This document shows, piece by piece, positions 18,301-26,708 of a DNA stretch of 64,000 nucleotides. The notes below the pieces were generated by a model that saw only the letters and a program-made list of their open reading frames with translations, made no database searches and was not told the DNA's origin. The stretch comes from Sphingobacteriales bacterium (lineage in GTDB: Bacteria; Bacteroidota; Bacteroidia; Chitinophagales; Chitinophagaceae): positions 1 to 64,000 of the forward strand of contig JAAXIF010000052.1 of assembly GCA_012270485.1 (NCBI GenBank). The letters run 5' to 3'. Both the position numbers and the translations under genes were made by a program. Position 1 is the first letter of the stretch. Each line of letters opens with the position of its first letter.

Positions 18301-20144
18301 TTCGACTGTACAAGGTCACCTACAATATTGAAACTGGGTTCTTCTTTTGAAAGATCGACAATAACGGAATTTGTAAAATTTAAATTAGGGTCGTCAATTT
18401 CAAGCTCCCCCGCAAATGACTTTTTCTGGAATGTTCCGTTGGTAATGATATTGGCATAGGTATATCCATTGAACTGTAATGAATCGATGGTTCCATTAAC
18501 AGTTGTTTTTAATAGATCAATGTTAAAGCTGCTTCCTTCAATATCTCCTTTGAAGTTCACAAGTCCAAGTGCCTCTGTGTTTAAAAACTTACCAATATTG
18601 AATCTAGTTGTTTCAATTTCTCCCTTATAACTGGGCTCACCTTTAATAGGAAGTTTCAAACTAATATCAGTAGTAAGTCCACCCAAAGCAGTACTAAATA
18701 CTCCCGAGGTTACAAAATTTCGAATGGTTCCATTGAAGTTGCCTCTGTAAATGATATTGCCTAGTTCAGCAAGGTTGGGGTCTTTAATATCTTTTAGAAC
18801 AGGGATGAAGCTGAGTAGGTCATTATAATTTGTTGTTACTACGCTTTTGGTTAAAGAAATTTTCGTTGTATTGATATCCGGTAGCCCTTTCATACTTAAC
18901 GTTCCGGATAGATTGGTATTGTTACCGATTCTACAATAAAGATTCGTAGTAGTAAAATCAGCAACAGTACCCAAGTAATTGCCACTGATTTCAATATTTC
19001 TTTTCAGATTTTTAAGTTCAGGTGCAAAAAAGGCAATATCATCACTATTAATTTTGGCATCTCTAAATCGAGCTTCCATCACTACTTTATCAATGTATTC
19101 ACCAAAATCTTTATTGAAATCGGTGTATTTCATTGCATAGTAATTACCAATTCTGCTTTTACTGGTTCGTAGGTCTAAAGACGCTAATTCCATGATCTGC
19201 GGAGTGAAACGAAATTTGGTCTTTAGTCTTTGTAATTCAAAACCGCTTCTGTCTTTTACAGCAAGATCAATATCTGCCCGAATAGTGTCTTTAATGAAAG
19301 ATAGATTATTGAAACTGCCATTTAATTTGCTCAGCTGTATATGCGATCCGTCAAAATTATTAGATGGGTTATTAGGATTTCCATCAATGAATAATTTACC
19401 ATCTGTTATCTTAAGTTGTTTCGCTTGAACCAGCATATTCCCCGCATTAAAATACATGCCTGTATCTATCGAAGCTTTTATTTTTTTTCTTAAGTAATCA
19501 GGACGTAAAGCGGGTAAGGCTTGGATGGCAAAAAAGGGTTGATGTAGCTTGATGTCGTCAATCAGGAAAATACTATTGTTTAAATCAACACGATTGGCAT
19601 CTATGATTAGGCTAGCAAATTGAACGGTCATTTTTTCACCTACCCATTGATCGTTCTTGACTAAACGTAGATTTTTGAGATCGATTTTCTTTAAATCGAG
19701 CTCCAATCCACCTTTCTTTTTTTTGCTAGGAGAGGGCGAGGCAAAATGATCAATAATATATTGATAATTCCAAACGCTGTCTTTCCGATTGATCTTTATA
19801 ACAGCATCCTCCAGTCCGGCATATCGCAATACCGCTTTCTCTTTAAGAATAAACCAATCTGTAATGCGTACTTTTACTGCACCGGCATAGATAAGTGTAT
19901 CTTTTGAACGGTCTCTGATCATCAAACCTTTCAAATTCAGCCTGTTCAGAATTCCGATACTAACATGTTGAATACTGACTTCGGTGCCCAGTGACTTAGA
20001 GATCCGATTGGTAGCCATCCTGACCAGTTTATTCTGTACATACTCTGTTTGAATAGCTATAAAGATGACGAGGATAAGCGTGATGAGGACGAGTAGGGTA
20101 TATCTTAATATTTTCAGGAATCGCTTCAGAAAGATCAGTTTAAT
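15333..20144 (-). CDS. tamB: TamB-like translocation/assembly protein
   Basis: A giant AsmA/TamB-type protein of the inner membrane and periplasm, thought to bridge the envelope for lipid or outer-membrane protein transport. Long beta-rich repeats fill the chain and the TamB C-terminal domain occupies the last 400 residues (GRLRIRAGTTEPLSIRGRYNIEKGNYDF). From the first ATG (20018) it is 1561 residues but begins after the membrane anchor. The same frame is open for 42 more codons upstream, encoding KRFLKILRY and then a strong hydrophobic helix (TLLVLITLILVIFIAIQ). This stretch contains no ATG, GTG or TTG, so I place the start at ATT 20144 (CTG 20138 is the alternative), giving 1603 residues. 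A sequencing error cannot be excluded. Confidence 0.9.
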   Translation of the reverse strand: MKLIFLKRFLKILRYTLLVLITLILVIFIAIQTEYVQNKLVRMATNRISKSLGTEVSIQHVSIGILNRLNLKGLMIRDRSKDTLIYAGAVKVRITDWFILKEKAVLRYAGLEDAVIKINRKDSVWNYQYIIDHFASPSPSKKKKGGLELDLKKIDLKNLRLVKNDQWVGEKMTVQFASLIIDANRVDLNNSIFLIDDIKLHQPFFAIQALPALRPDYLRKKIKASIDTGMYFNAGNMLVQAKQLKITDGKLFIDGNPNNPSNNFDGSHIQLSKLNGSFNNLSFIKDTIRADIDLAVKDRSGFELQRLKTKFRFTPQIMELASLDLRTSKSRIGNYYAMKYTDFNKDFGEYIDKVVMEARFRDAKINSDDIAFFAPELKNLKRNIEISGNYLGTVADFTTTNLYCRIGNNTNLSGTLSMKGLPDINTTKISLTKSVVTTNYNDLLSFIPVLKDIKDPNLAELGNIIYRGNFNGTIRNFVTSGVFSTALGGLTTDISLKLPIKGEPSYKGEIETTRFNIGKFLNTEALGLVNFKGDIEGSSFNIDLLKTTVNGTIDSLQFNGYTYANIITNGTFQKKSFAGELEIDDPNLNFTNSVIVDLSKEEPSFNIVGDLVQSNLKALNFVKQNIEITGLLDANFTGTNIDNFKGVAKFLNASIKDETNKISFDSLNLSSIQNDSIKILSVGSNELQATISGQFSILELPASIQSFLHHYYPVYISEPKIIPQNQRFDIKINTNYIEPYLQIFTKGITGFNDASLTGSIDTRNSDLKISANIPYGRFNKYGFNGIQLEGRGNLDTISLNANITTITINDSLNFPNTNISVVAKNDHSLVSIKTSADNTLNEASLNADVTTLEDGARIQFLPSSFVLNTKKWNLEKEGELILRKNFIKATDVKFTQGFQEIEVETEEEDGGNTNNLIVKLKNVVLGDLTSPFMKDPRLEGITSGEITMRDFFGQFNAEALLKAEQFRFNDDSIGLVNIKSGYNNKTGLIPFEIQSANKGFDFSAKGSYNLKDSIQQPLYTDIDLRDTRIHLLNQFLTGLFSDLKGQAKGKLSISGDPKSPTLLGKVKLQNAGLKVDYTQVYYTIDSANISFEEDGIDFGQFTIKDQYKNSGSVKGKLYERGFKDLAFDFDLSTNKLLLIDTKLEDNQQFYGRAIGRVSTFSLKGPESNAKMTLVAESTDSSHIYIPNSVTRESGSADFIVFKEYGTEMLNTKIKSGFNLTVDLDLTATNKTEIDVILDDLTGDVIKATGNGRLRIRAGTTEPLSIRGRYNIEKGNYDFNFQSFIRKPFELIPNAGNYIEWTGDPFKADIRIDAQYTAERIAMYDLVSNLQVDGSTKGYRGEVYVIAELRDKLTAPKIRFRLDFPQGSPVKSDNVLAQYINRLENDENEILKQVSFLIVFNTFAPPSVGNSGSSAASNSLTTIGANTLSQILTKEINKMFSNFLYKLTGDKSLRFDLGTSWYSNNEITSNVAGGTLNNNTIDRSRVNFKLGKSFFQDKMIVTFGGDLDFNVSNSAAIKNGNFQWLPDLNVEFILSKDRKLRAILFNKNSLDISNTGAGGIGRRNRFGASISYRKDFDKLFATKPDDIVFKPATDSTQKSPASGQ

Positions 20145-20145
20145 A

Positions 20146-20176
20146 CAAATTTAGGTAATAGCTTTCTCTGTGCAAA
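20146..20176 (-). promoter_or_regulatory. Candidate promoter at tamB start
   Basis: On the minus strand TTTG (20176-20173), a 19-nt spacer, then TAAATTTG (20153-20146) match the Bacteroidota -33/-7 pattern exactly. Transcription would begin about 5-7 nt downstream, at or inside the first codons of the extended tamB frame, implying a leaderless message or that this promoter is not the functional one. Confidence 0.5.
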
Positions 20177-20223
20177 TTCAATACCAAAAGGCATTTGGTC
20201 TTCTAAAATAAAGTGAAAATAGA

Positions 20224-20802
20224 TTATAATAACCGATGTATCTGTGCGTATTGTAATAACATAATCGTTTTGCCGTCTTTTATCTCTCCGGATTCAATCA
20301 TTTCTAGGGCTTTAACGAATGGCAATTCCAGTACTTCTATATTTTCCTGTTCTTCTTCTATACCTCCACCTGCTGTAATTTTCATGTCTTTTGTATAAGC
20401 TGCTACAAAAAAATATAGGATTTCTGTAACGGATCCCGGCGACATATAAGCCTCAAAAACCTTTTTAACATCTTTAATCAGGTATCCTGTTTCTTCCTCT
20501 GTTTCCCTTCTGATACAATTTTCAGGGTCATCCTTATCCAATAAACCGGCACAAGCTTCAATCAGCATACCATCTGAATTGCCATTGATAAATGTGGGAA
20601 GATGGAATTGACGGGTCAAAATAACCGTTCCTTGATCTTGATTGTACAATAAGATGGTTGCACCATTGCCCCGATTGTAAGCTTCTCTTAGTTGCCTTTT
20701 TTTATTACCCAGCTGATCGGTTATTTCATATTCGATTCGTTTCAGTATATACCAGTTGTCTGATAAAATATCCGTACGAAGGATCTCAACGGTTGGTGGC
20801 AT
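20224..20802 (-). CDS. NUDIX hydrolase, NudK-like
   Basis: 192 residues with a complete Nudix box at 86-108 (GLLDKDDPENCIRRETEEETGY), which binds the catalytic Mg. The upstream TVILTRQFHLPTFINGN and following EAYMSPGSVTEILYFFVA resemble ADP-sugar and GDP-mannose pyrophosphatases (NudK/NudF), which recycle sugar nucleotides. The exact substrate is uncertain. It lies 13 nt after the DinB-like gene on the same strand, so the two are probably cotranscribed. Confidence 0.88.
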   Translation of the reverse strand: MPPTVEILRTDILSDNWYILKRIEYEITDQLGNKKRQLREAYNRGNGATILLYNQDQGTVILTRQFHLPTFINGNSDGMLIEACAGLLDKDDPENCIRRETEEETGYLIKDVKKVFEAYMSPGSVTEILYFFVAAYTKDMKITAGGGIEEEQENIEVLELPFVKALEMIESGEIKDGKTIMLLQYAQIHRLL

Positions 20803-20815
20803 ATTATTGTGAGTG

Positions 20816-21361
20816 CTATTGTTTGTGTTGTTGTGCCTGTTTTACACTTTCGAGATAGGTTTTGCTTTCTCCTTTAGGAATACTCAAAGAATGCCATTCA
20901 TTTTCCCGAATCAATCTGCCGAGGTATACAATTTGTCCGACATGATAAGGATAATGTGCCAATTGTCTTAAAATAGCATCATATACCAAGAGTGGCTCAG
21001 TTCTAATGGTAACGGTTTTCATCAGATCACCGGGTTGTAAACTTTCAAGTGTATTGAGTAGACAATTCCAACCTTCATTCCAAAAGGATAGTAAGTCTTC
21101 TCTTGTCATCTTTATGACTTCAAACTCGGCATCTCTTTTGCGCCAATCTTTTTCTCCATCTTCTGTCAGAAAATTTGTCCACCTACTCAACATATTTCCA
21201 TACATATGTTGAATGATGATAGCGATACTGTTACTTTCTGTATTTGGTTGATAAAAAAAATCATCGTCTTTGAGTTGCTCCAATGTTTTATCCCCCAACT
21301 CTTTGTAGTACCTGAATCTTTTAATACTATCTTTCAGGAATCCGTCTTCCAATGTTTGCAT
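20816..21361 (-). CDS. DinB-superfamily protein (DUF1572 type)
   Basis: 181 residues, a four-helix DinB/YfiT-like protein. Probable metal-ligand histidines are in IIIQHMYGN and LAHYPYHVGQIVYLGR, the positions conserved in the superfamily. Such proteins are often thiol (for example bacillithiol) S-transferases or have unknown roles. It lies 10 nt past the ggt start in the same direction, suggesting an operon ggt-this gene-NUDIX. It is one of three DinB-superfamily genes in the window. Confidence 0.82.
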   Translation of the reverse strand: MQTLEDGFLKDSIKRFRYYKELGDKTLEQLKDDDFFYQPNTESNSIAIIIQHMYGNMLSRWTNFLTEDGEKDWRKRDAEFEVIKMTREDLLSFWNEGWNCLLNTLESLQPGDLMKTVTIRTEPLLVYDAILRQLAHYPYHVGQIVYLGRLIRENEWHSLSIPKGESKTYLESVKQAQQHKQ

Positions 21362-21371
21362 AATTTTATTT

Positions 21372-23093
21372 TTAAAATCCGGCTACGGAATCATCACCTC
21401 TCTTATCTGCAACGGCTTCTCTGATACCATTGGGTAAAATTCTGATACCTTCTGTATGTCCAATTGAACTTCTTTCTCTGATCTTATATCCCATGGCTTC
21501 CAGTTTCTTTTTGGTGTCGGCAAGGAAGTCTCTTTCAACCACTACCTCATCCGGAAACCATTGGTGATGGAATTTTGGTTTGTTGATGGCATCATCCAGG
21601 TCCATTTTAAAATCAATCATGTTAACCAACGCCTGAAAAACCGATGTTGGAATGGTTGTTCCTCCCGGTGTACCTATAGTGAGATAAGGTTTGTTGTTTT
21701 TTAACATCAATGTTGGAGTCATGGAGCTTAACATTCTTTTACCAGGAGAGATGGCATTGGCTTCACCACCTAATGCGCCAAACATATTGGGAACCCCCGG
21801 TTTTACGCTAAAATCATCCATTTCATTGTTCAATAAAAAGCCTGCATTACCAACCACAGTTTTGCTTCCATAATTTCCATTCAACGTGGTGGTGACAGCT
21901 ACGAGGTTTCCTGCTGCATCAATGACACTAAGATGTGTAGTTTCTTCGCTTTCTTGAATATTACCCGCTTTGATTTGAGTACTAATACCTGCCTTGCTTG
22001 GATCATAATCTTTCATTCTTTCTGTGAGATAGGCATCACTGATTAAAGTATCTACCGGTACTTTCCAAAAATCAGGATCACCCATATGTTCTGCTCTATC
22101 TGCATAAGCCCTTCTTTCTGCCTCAATCATTAATTGAACACTAGCAGGTGTTTGAAATCCGTAACTGCCTACCGGAAATTTTTCGATCATCTTCATCATT
22201 TGTGCAATTAAAATGCCCCCACTGCTGGGAGGGGCAAAGCTGATAATTTGATGATCGCGATAATTGAATCGGATGGGCTCTCTGAGTTTAGCAGTATAAT
22301 TTTTGAGATCATCCAATGTAATAATACCTTTCCCACGCTGCATCTCCTCCACAATCAATTTTGCTGTTTCTCCTTCATAAAATCCTGCTGCTCCATTTTT
22401 TTGCATACGTCTGAGTGTAGCTGCTAGTTCCTTCTGCACAAGCGTATCACCTGCTTTCCATTTTCCCTCTTTGGTCAATGCAGTGGGTCGGGTACTGTAT
22501 TTGAGGAATGATTCACGGTAACTATTCAATGAGGCTGCTTCTCTTTCGGTAATAACAAAACCATACTCCGCCAGATCAATTGCAGGTTGTACCAGTTTCG
22601 CAAAAGGCAGTTTAGCATAGGGCATGGTTGCAAATAAGCCTGCTACTGTTCCAGGAATACCGGAAGCCAAATGTCCGTTTTGGGATAATGAAATATTTGC
22701 ATTGCCCTGAGCATCTAGGTACATATCTCTGAAAGCAGCAGCAGCAGCAGCTTCGCGATAATCTAAGCCCAATAGCTCACCGTTACTCCTTCGGGCAAGT
22801 AAAAATCCGCCACCACCTAAATTACCTGCGATAGGGTATACCACGGCTAAAGTTAACTGAGTAGCGATAGCCGCATCAAAGGCATTACCTCCTTGTTTCA
22901 TAATCACAGTACCTACCTGACTCGCCAATGGATGAGCACTTGATACGGCTGCTTTTGTATAAGTTGCCTTTTTGACAATGGAATATTTGTAAGGATTGAC
23001 CGCTTTCCCAGGTCCAACTACCGACACTACTTTTTGTGCATGTATGCCCGATAAAAGGAAAAGAAATACAAATGATAGAAGGCTTGTTTTCAT
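21372..23093 (-). CDS. ggt: Gamma-glutamyltransferase
   Basis: 573 residues with a Sec signal (1-20). A periplasmic N-terminal-nucleophile enzyme that cleaves gamma-glutamyl bonds such as in glutathione and matures by self-cleavage. The cleavage site/nucleophile is T385 in EETTHLSVIDAAGN. Other signatures: GNLGGGGFLLARR, DYREAAAA, the glycine-rich PPSSGGI, and the C-terminal PTLMLKNNKPYLTIGTPGGTTIPT. The length matches E. coli Ggt. First gene of a likely three-gene transcript. Confidence 0.96.
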   Translation of the reverse strand: MKTSLLSFVFLFLLSGIHAQKVVSVVGPGKAVNPYKYSIVKKATYTKAAVSSAHPLASQVGTVIMKQGGNAFDAAIATQLTLAVVYPIAGNLGGGGFLLARRSNGELLGLDYREAAAAAAFRDMYLDAQGNANISLSQNGHLASGIPGTVAGLFATMPYAKLPFAKLVQPAIDLAEYGFVITEREAASLNSYRESFLKYSTRPTALTKEGKWKAGDTLVQKELAATLRRMQKNGAAGFYEGETAKLIVEEMQRGKGIITLDDLKNYTAKLREPIRFNYRDHQIISFAPPSSGGILIAQMMKMIEKFPVGSYGFQTPASVQLMIEAERRAYADRAEHMGDPDFWKVPVDTLISDAYLTERMKDYDPSKAGISTQIKAGNIQESEETTHLSVIDAAGNLVAVTTTLNGNYGSKTVVGNAGFLLNNEMDDFSVKPGVPNMFGALGGEANAISPGKRMLSSMTPTLMLKNNKPYLTIGTPGGTTIPTSVFQALVNMIDFKMDLDDAINKPKFHHQWFPDEVVVERDFLADTKKKLEAMGYKIRERSSIGHTEGIRILPNGIREAVADKRGDDSVAGF

Positions 23094-23218
23094 AAGTGAA
23101 AATTAGGCGTTTTTGCACAAAACTGACCTTTCTAGAATCCTATTTGTATAAAAAAATGAACCAATCTTTTCCGTGACCTCTATTTCTTCGCTACATTCAC
23201 CACTCATTTATATTGAAT

Positions 23219-25717
23219 ATGAAATCATTATTATCCATTCTGGTGGTTCTGGTATTGTCTATATCAGTCACAGCTCAAAATGTACCCAGTCCTGAAACTT
23301 ATCTGGGTTACAAAGTTGGTACCCGTTATACACGGCACCATAAAATCGTTGAATATTTCAACACAGTGGCGAAAGCCCGCCCCGATATGGTAAAGATCGA
23401 ATCCTACGGTCAAACCAATGAGGGTAGAGAATTGATGCTTGCTTTTGTGAGTTCCCCTGAAAATATGCAGCGATTGGAAGCTATTCGTTTGAATAACCTC
23501 CGCCTTGCAGGTACTACCAAAGATAGGGCTGCTCCCATTGTAGAAAATGCACCGGCTATTGTTTGGTTGAGCTATAATGTACACGGTAACGAACCTTCTT
23601 CTTCTGAAGCAGCCTTGTTAATGATTCATGCATTAGTAGATCCGGCAAATAGCACAACCAAAGAATGGTTAAAGAATACCGTAGTGGTCATTGATCCATG
23701 TATCAACCCTGATGGAAGAGATCGTTATGTGAATTGGTTCAATTCTGTAGTGGGAAAAGAGATGAATGCAGAACCATCTTCACGTGAACATGCTGAACCA
23801 TGGCCGGGTGGCAGAAGTAACCACTACAATTTTGACCTGAATAGAGACTGGGCATGGCAAACACAGGTAGAAACACAGCAAAGATTGAAAAAATACAATG
23901 CATGGTTACCTCAAGTACATGTTGACTTTCATGAACAAGGATACAACGAACCTTATTATTTTGCTCCCGCCGCAGAGCCTTTTCATGAAGTAATCACACC
24001 ATGGCAGAGAGATTTTCAAGTGCTGATCGGTAGAAACAATGCTTCTTATTTTGATAAAAATGGATGGCTATTCTTTACGAAAGAAAGATTTGACTTGTTA
24101 TATCCTTCTTATGGTGATACCTATCCTGTTTATAATGGAGCCATTGGAATGACCTATGAGCAAGGCGGACACAGCAGGGGAGGATTGGCTGTTGTGAATG
24201 AAGATGGTGATACCCTTACATTGGTTGATCGTGCTACACATCATTTTACTACCGGATTGTCTACCGTAGAAACCGCCAGCAAGCATCAGCAAAAGCTGAT
24301 GAATGAATTCAAAAAGTATTTTGATGATAGCAGAGCCGGTAAGATTGGAGAGTACAAAACTTATGTACTGACTTCAAAAGATCAGAATAAACTGAATGCT
24401 GTGATCAAATTATTAGATCAAAATGGTATTGAATGGGGAACAGTTAGTAATAAAAATTTCAGTGGCTTCAATTATTTCACAGGAAAACAAGAAGCGTTTG
24501 CTGATGAAGGGTTACACATTGCAGTAAGTGCAGCGCAACCCAAAGCTGTTTTAGCTAAAGTCTTACTCGAACCAAGAACAGTTGTAACTGATTCTAATAC
24601 TTATGATATCACTACTTGGTCTGTTCCTTATGCTTATGGTGTAAAAGGGTATGCAGTAAAAGAAAAGCTGGAAGTATCTAATGATTGGAAATCAACACCA
24701 GTAGCCCCAGTAATTGCATCTTATGGATTATTGATACCGTATACCTCTTTTAATAGTGCGAAAGTATTGGCCGAACTTTTAAAACAAAATGTAAAAGTTC
24801 GTTTTGCAGAAAAGCCATTTAAGTATGGGGCAAAAAATTATGAAAGAGGAACACTCGTCGTTCTGAAGACAAGCAATTCATCTGTGAATTGGGCGGCTAT
24901 TACGAATGCTGCATGTATCAAACATAATGTACAGGCAGATGTAGTAGAGACCGGATTTATGGATCAAGGTTCTGATATGGGTTCACCTGATGTTAAAATG
25001 ATCAGCAGTGCACCTAAAGTTGCATTGCTGACCGGTGAAGGAACTTCATCATTGGGAGCAGGAGAAGTATGGCACTTTTTTGATAAGCAACTGGATTATC
25101 CATTGACACTGATCAATGCAAATGATCTGGGAAGAGCCAATCTTAAAAACTTTAATGTGCTGATCGTACCGGATGGATTCATTCGCGCGCTTTCAGAAAA
25201 AGTAACATCAGACAGGTTAAAAGATTTTGTTCGCTCAGGTGGGAAGATCGTTGCATTGGAAAATGCAGTATCCTTGATGGCATCTGAATGGGGACTGAAG
25301 CAGAAGACCGATAAAGATGATGAGAAGGGCGAATATCTGGATGTGAAAAAATACGGAGACAGAGAGAGAAGTTATTTACCTAATTCTATTCCAGGAGCTA
25401 TCTATAAAATGGATCTAGATAACACGCATCCTTTAGGATTTGGTTATCCTGATTTCTACTATACGCTCAAACAAGATGCAACTTTATATGAATTCATGAA
25501 AGGTGGGTGGAATGTTGGGGTGTTGAAAAAAGATGCTTATGTAACTGGTTTTGCCGGTTATAAAGTGAAGAGTAAGCTGAAAGACGGTATGCTTTTCGGT
25601 GTACAGGATATGGGAGGAGGATCTGTAGTATATCTATCTGATAATCCATTGTTCCGTAATTTCTGGGAGAATGGTAAACTTTTATTCTCGAACGCTGTTT
25701 TCTTAGCAGGACAATAA
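23219..25717 (+). CDS. Exported M14 zinc carboxypeptidase
   Basis: An 832-residue protein with a Sec signal ending SVTAQ. The start is ATG 23219; a TTG two codons upstream is less likely. The M14 zinc site is visible: HGNEPSSSEAAL (H122, E125), INPDGRDRYVNWFNS with the substrate-binding arginine, and VHVDFHEQGYNEPYY with the third histidine. The general-base glutamate probably lies in GMTYEQGGHS. Residues about 400-830 form a long extra region with a DJ-1/GATase-like stretch (VALLTGEGTSS...VLIVPDGF). It probably trims peptides or murein peptides in the periplasm or outside the cell. Transcribed divergently from ggt. Confidence 0.9.
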   Translation: MKSLLSILVVLVLSISVTAQNVPSPETYLGYKVGTRYTRHHKIVEYFNTVAKARPDMVKIESYGQTNEGRELMLAFVSSPENMQRLEAIRLNNLRLAGTTKDRAAPIVENAPAIVWLSYNVHGNEPSSSEAALLMIHALVDPANSTTKEWLKNTVVVIDPCINPDGRDRYVNWFNSVVGKEMNAEPSSREHAEPWPGGRSNHYNFDLNRDWAWQTQVETQQRLKKYNAWLPQVHVDFHEQGYNEPYYFAPAAEPFHEVITPWQRDFQVLIGRNNASYFDKNGWLFFTKERFDLLYPSYGDTYPVYNGAIGMTYEQGGHSRGGLAVVNEDGDTLTLVDRATHHFTTGLSTVETASKHQQKLMNEFKKYFDDSRAGKIGEYKTYVLTSKDQNKLNAVIKLLDQNGIEWGTVSNKNFSGFNYFTGKQEAFADEGLHIAVSAAQPKAVLAKVLLEPRTVVTDSNTYDITTWSVPYAYGVKGYAVKEKLEVSNDWKSTPVAPVIASYGLLIPYTSFNSAKVLAELLKQNVKVRFAEKPFKYGAKNYERGTLVVLKTSNSSVNWAAITNAACIKHNVQADVVETGFMDQGSDMGSPDVKMISSAPKVALLTGEGTSSLGAGEVWHFFDKQLDYPLTLINANDLGRANLKNFNVLIVPDGFIRALSEKVTSDRLKDFVRSGGKIVALENAVSLMASEWGLKQKTDKDDEKGEYLDVKKYGDRERSYLPNSIPGAIYKMDLDNTHPLGFGYPDFYYTLKQDATLYEFMKGGWNVGVLKKDAYVTGFAGYKVKSKLKDGMLFGVQDMGGGSVVYLSDNPLFRNFWENGKLLFSNAVFLAGQ

Positions 25718-25724
25718 CATTTAG

Positions 25725-25751
25725 AAGGCCGGATTTGATCCGGCCTTTTTT
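25725..25751 (+). terminator. Terminator after the M14 gene
   Basis: AAGGCCGGAT/ATCCGGCCTT, a perfect 10-bp stem with a 3-nt loop followed by a T run. It also shows that a TTG start at 25735 for the next gene is implausible. Confidence 0.92.
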
Positions 25752-25761
25752 ATATTTATTT

Positions 25762-26631
25762 ATGATCTCATCCAGCAAATTCAAGCGAAGAATGAAACGA
25801 ACCGGTATTATTATGCTGATTCTTCTTTGTTTATGGACGATCATGGCTCAAAGCTGTATGAAGTTCAGAATCAGTGATGAGCAGGCGATCGAGAAGTTTA
25901 AAAAAGCAGGAGTAGCGCTGCGGATCGGGAGGTTGAAAGTAAATACTAGAACCTTACATTATGCCAAAACAGGAAATGATACATTGCCCACCATTGTTTT
26001 TGTACATGGCTCACCGGGAGCATGGGATGCTTTTGAAGCTTTTATGCGTGATCCAATATTGCTCGAAAAATATCGGATGATTTCAGTTGATCGTCCCGGC
26101 TTTGGTTATAGTGATTTTGGAGATGCGATGAATTTACAAGATCAGTCTATGATCATTCAACCCCTGTTTGAAAAGGAACAAAATGGTAAGCCGGTTTATT
26201 TAGTGGGACATTCACTAGGAGGGCCTTTGATTATACAACTGGCGGTTGACAGACCCGGTTTTTTTGATGCATTGGTGATACTGGCAGGATCCATTGATCC
26301 CAAACAAGAAAATCCGGAGCGATGGCGTCCTTTGTTGATGAATAACCCACTTAAATTCCTGGTACCGGGTGCTATGCGTCCATCCAATGATGAATTATGG
26401 TACTTGAAGAAAGACCTTAAAGATTTAGCCCCTCAAATGGATCAAATAAAAGCTAGGGTTTACATTGTTCATGGTAATAAGGATATCCTGGTACCTTATG
26501 CAAACCTTAATTTTGGCGTGAAAGCCATGAAGAATGCAGCATTCATGGATACACTCACCATTCCGGGAGCCAATCATTTTATACCTTGGAGCCATTATAA
26601 AACAGTGAGGGCTGTTTTGTTAAAGCTATAG
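25762..26631 (+). CDS. Alpha/beta hydrolase
   Basis: About 289 residues from ATG 25762. One hydrophobic segment near residues 14-28 may be a signal anchor or lipoprotein signal (ending AQSC). Catalytic elements: HGSPGAWDAF oxyanion loop, nucleophile serine in GHSLGG, acid in HGNKDILVP, histidine in GANHFIPW. No substrate can be assigned. It follows the M14 terminator and precedes the PIG-L gene by about 77 bp. Confidence 0.87.
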   Translation: MISSSKFKRRMKRTGIIMLILLCLWTIMAQSCMKFRISDEQAIEKFKKAGVALRIGRLKVNTRTLHYAKTGNDTLPTIVFVHGSPGAWDAFEAFMRDPILLEKYRMISVDRPGFGYSDFGDAMNLQDQSMIIQPLFEKEQNGKPVYLVGHSLGGPLIIQLAVDRPGFFDALVILAGSIDPKQENPERWRPLLMNNPLKFLVPGAMRPSNDELWYLKKDLKDLAPQMDQIKARVYIVHGNKDILVPYANLNFGVKAMKNAAFMDTLTIPGANHFIPWSHYKTVRAVLLKL

Positions 26632-26708
26632 TCATTCACCGATTTTTGTGTAAACGGTGAGCCGTATCTTGGATCAGCCATTATCTTCGCTAGCACCATT
26701 ATTGTCGT

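Noticed and set aside
25735..25761. TTG start of the alpha/beta hydrolase
   Set aside because: Falls inside the terminator of the previous gene; ATG 25762 is the better start.
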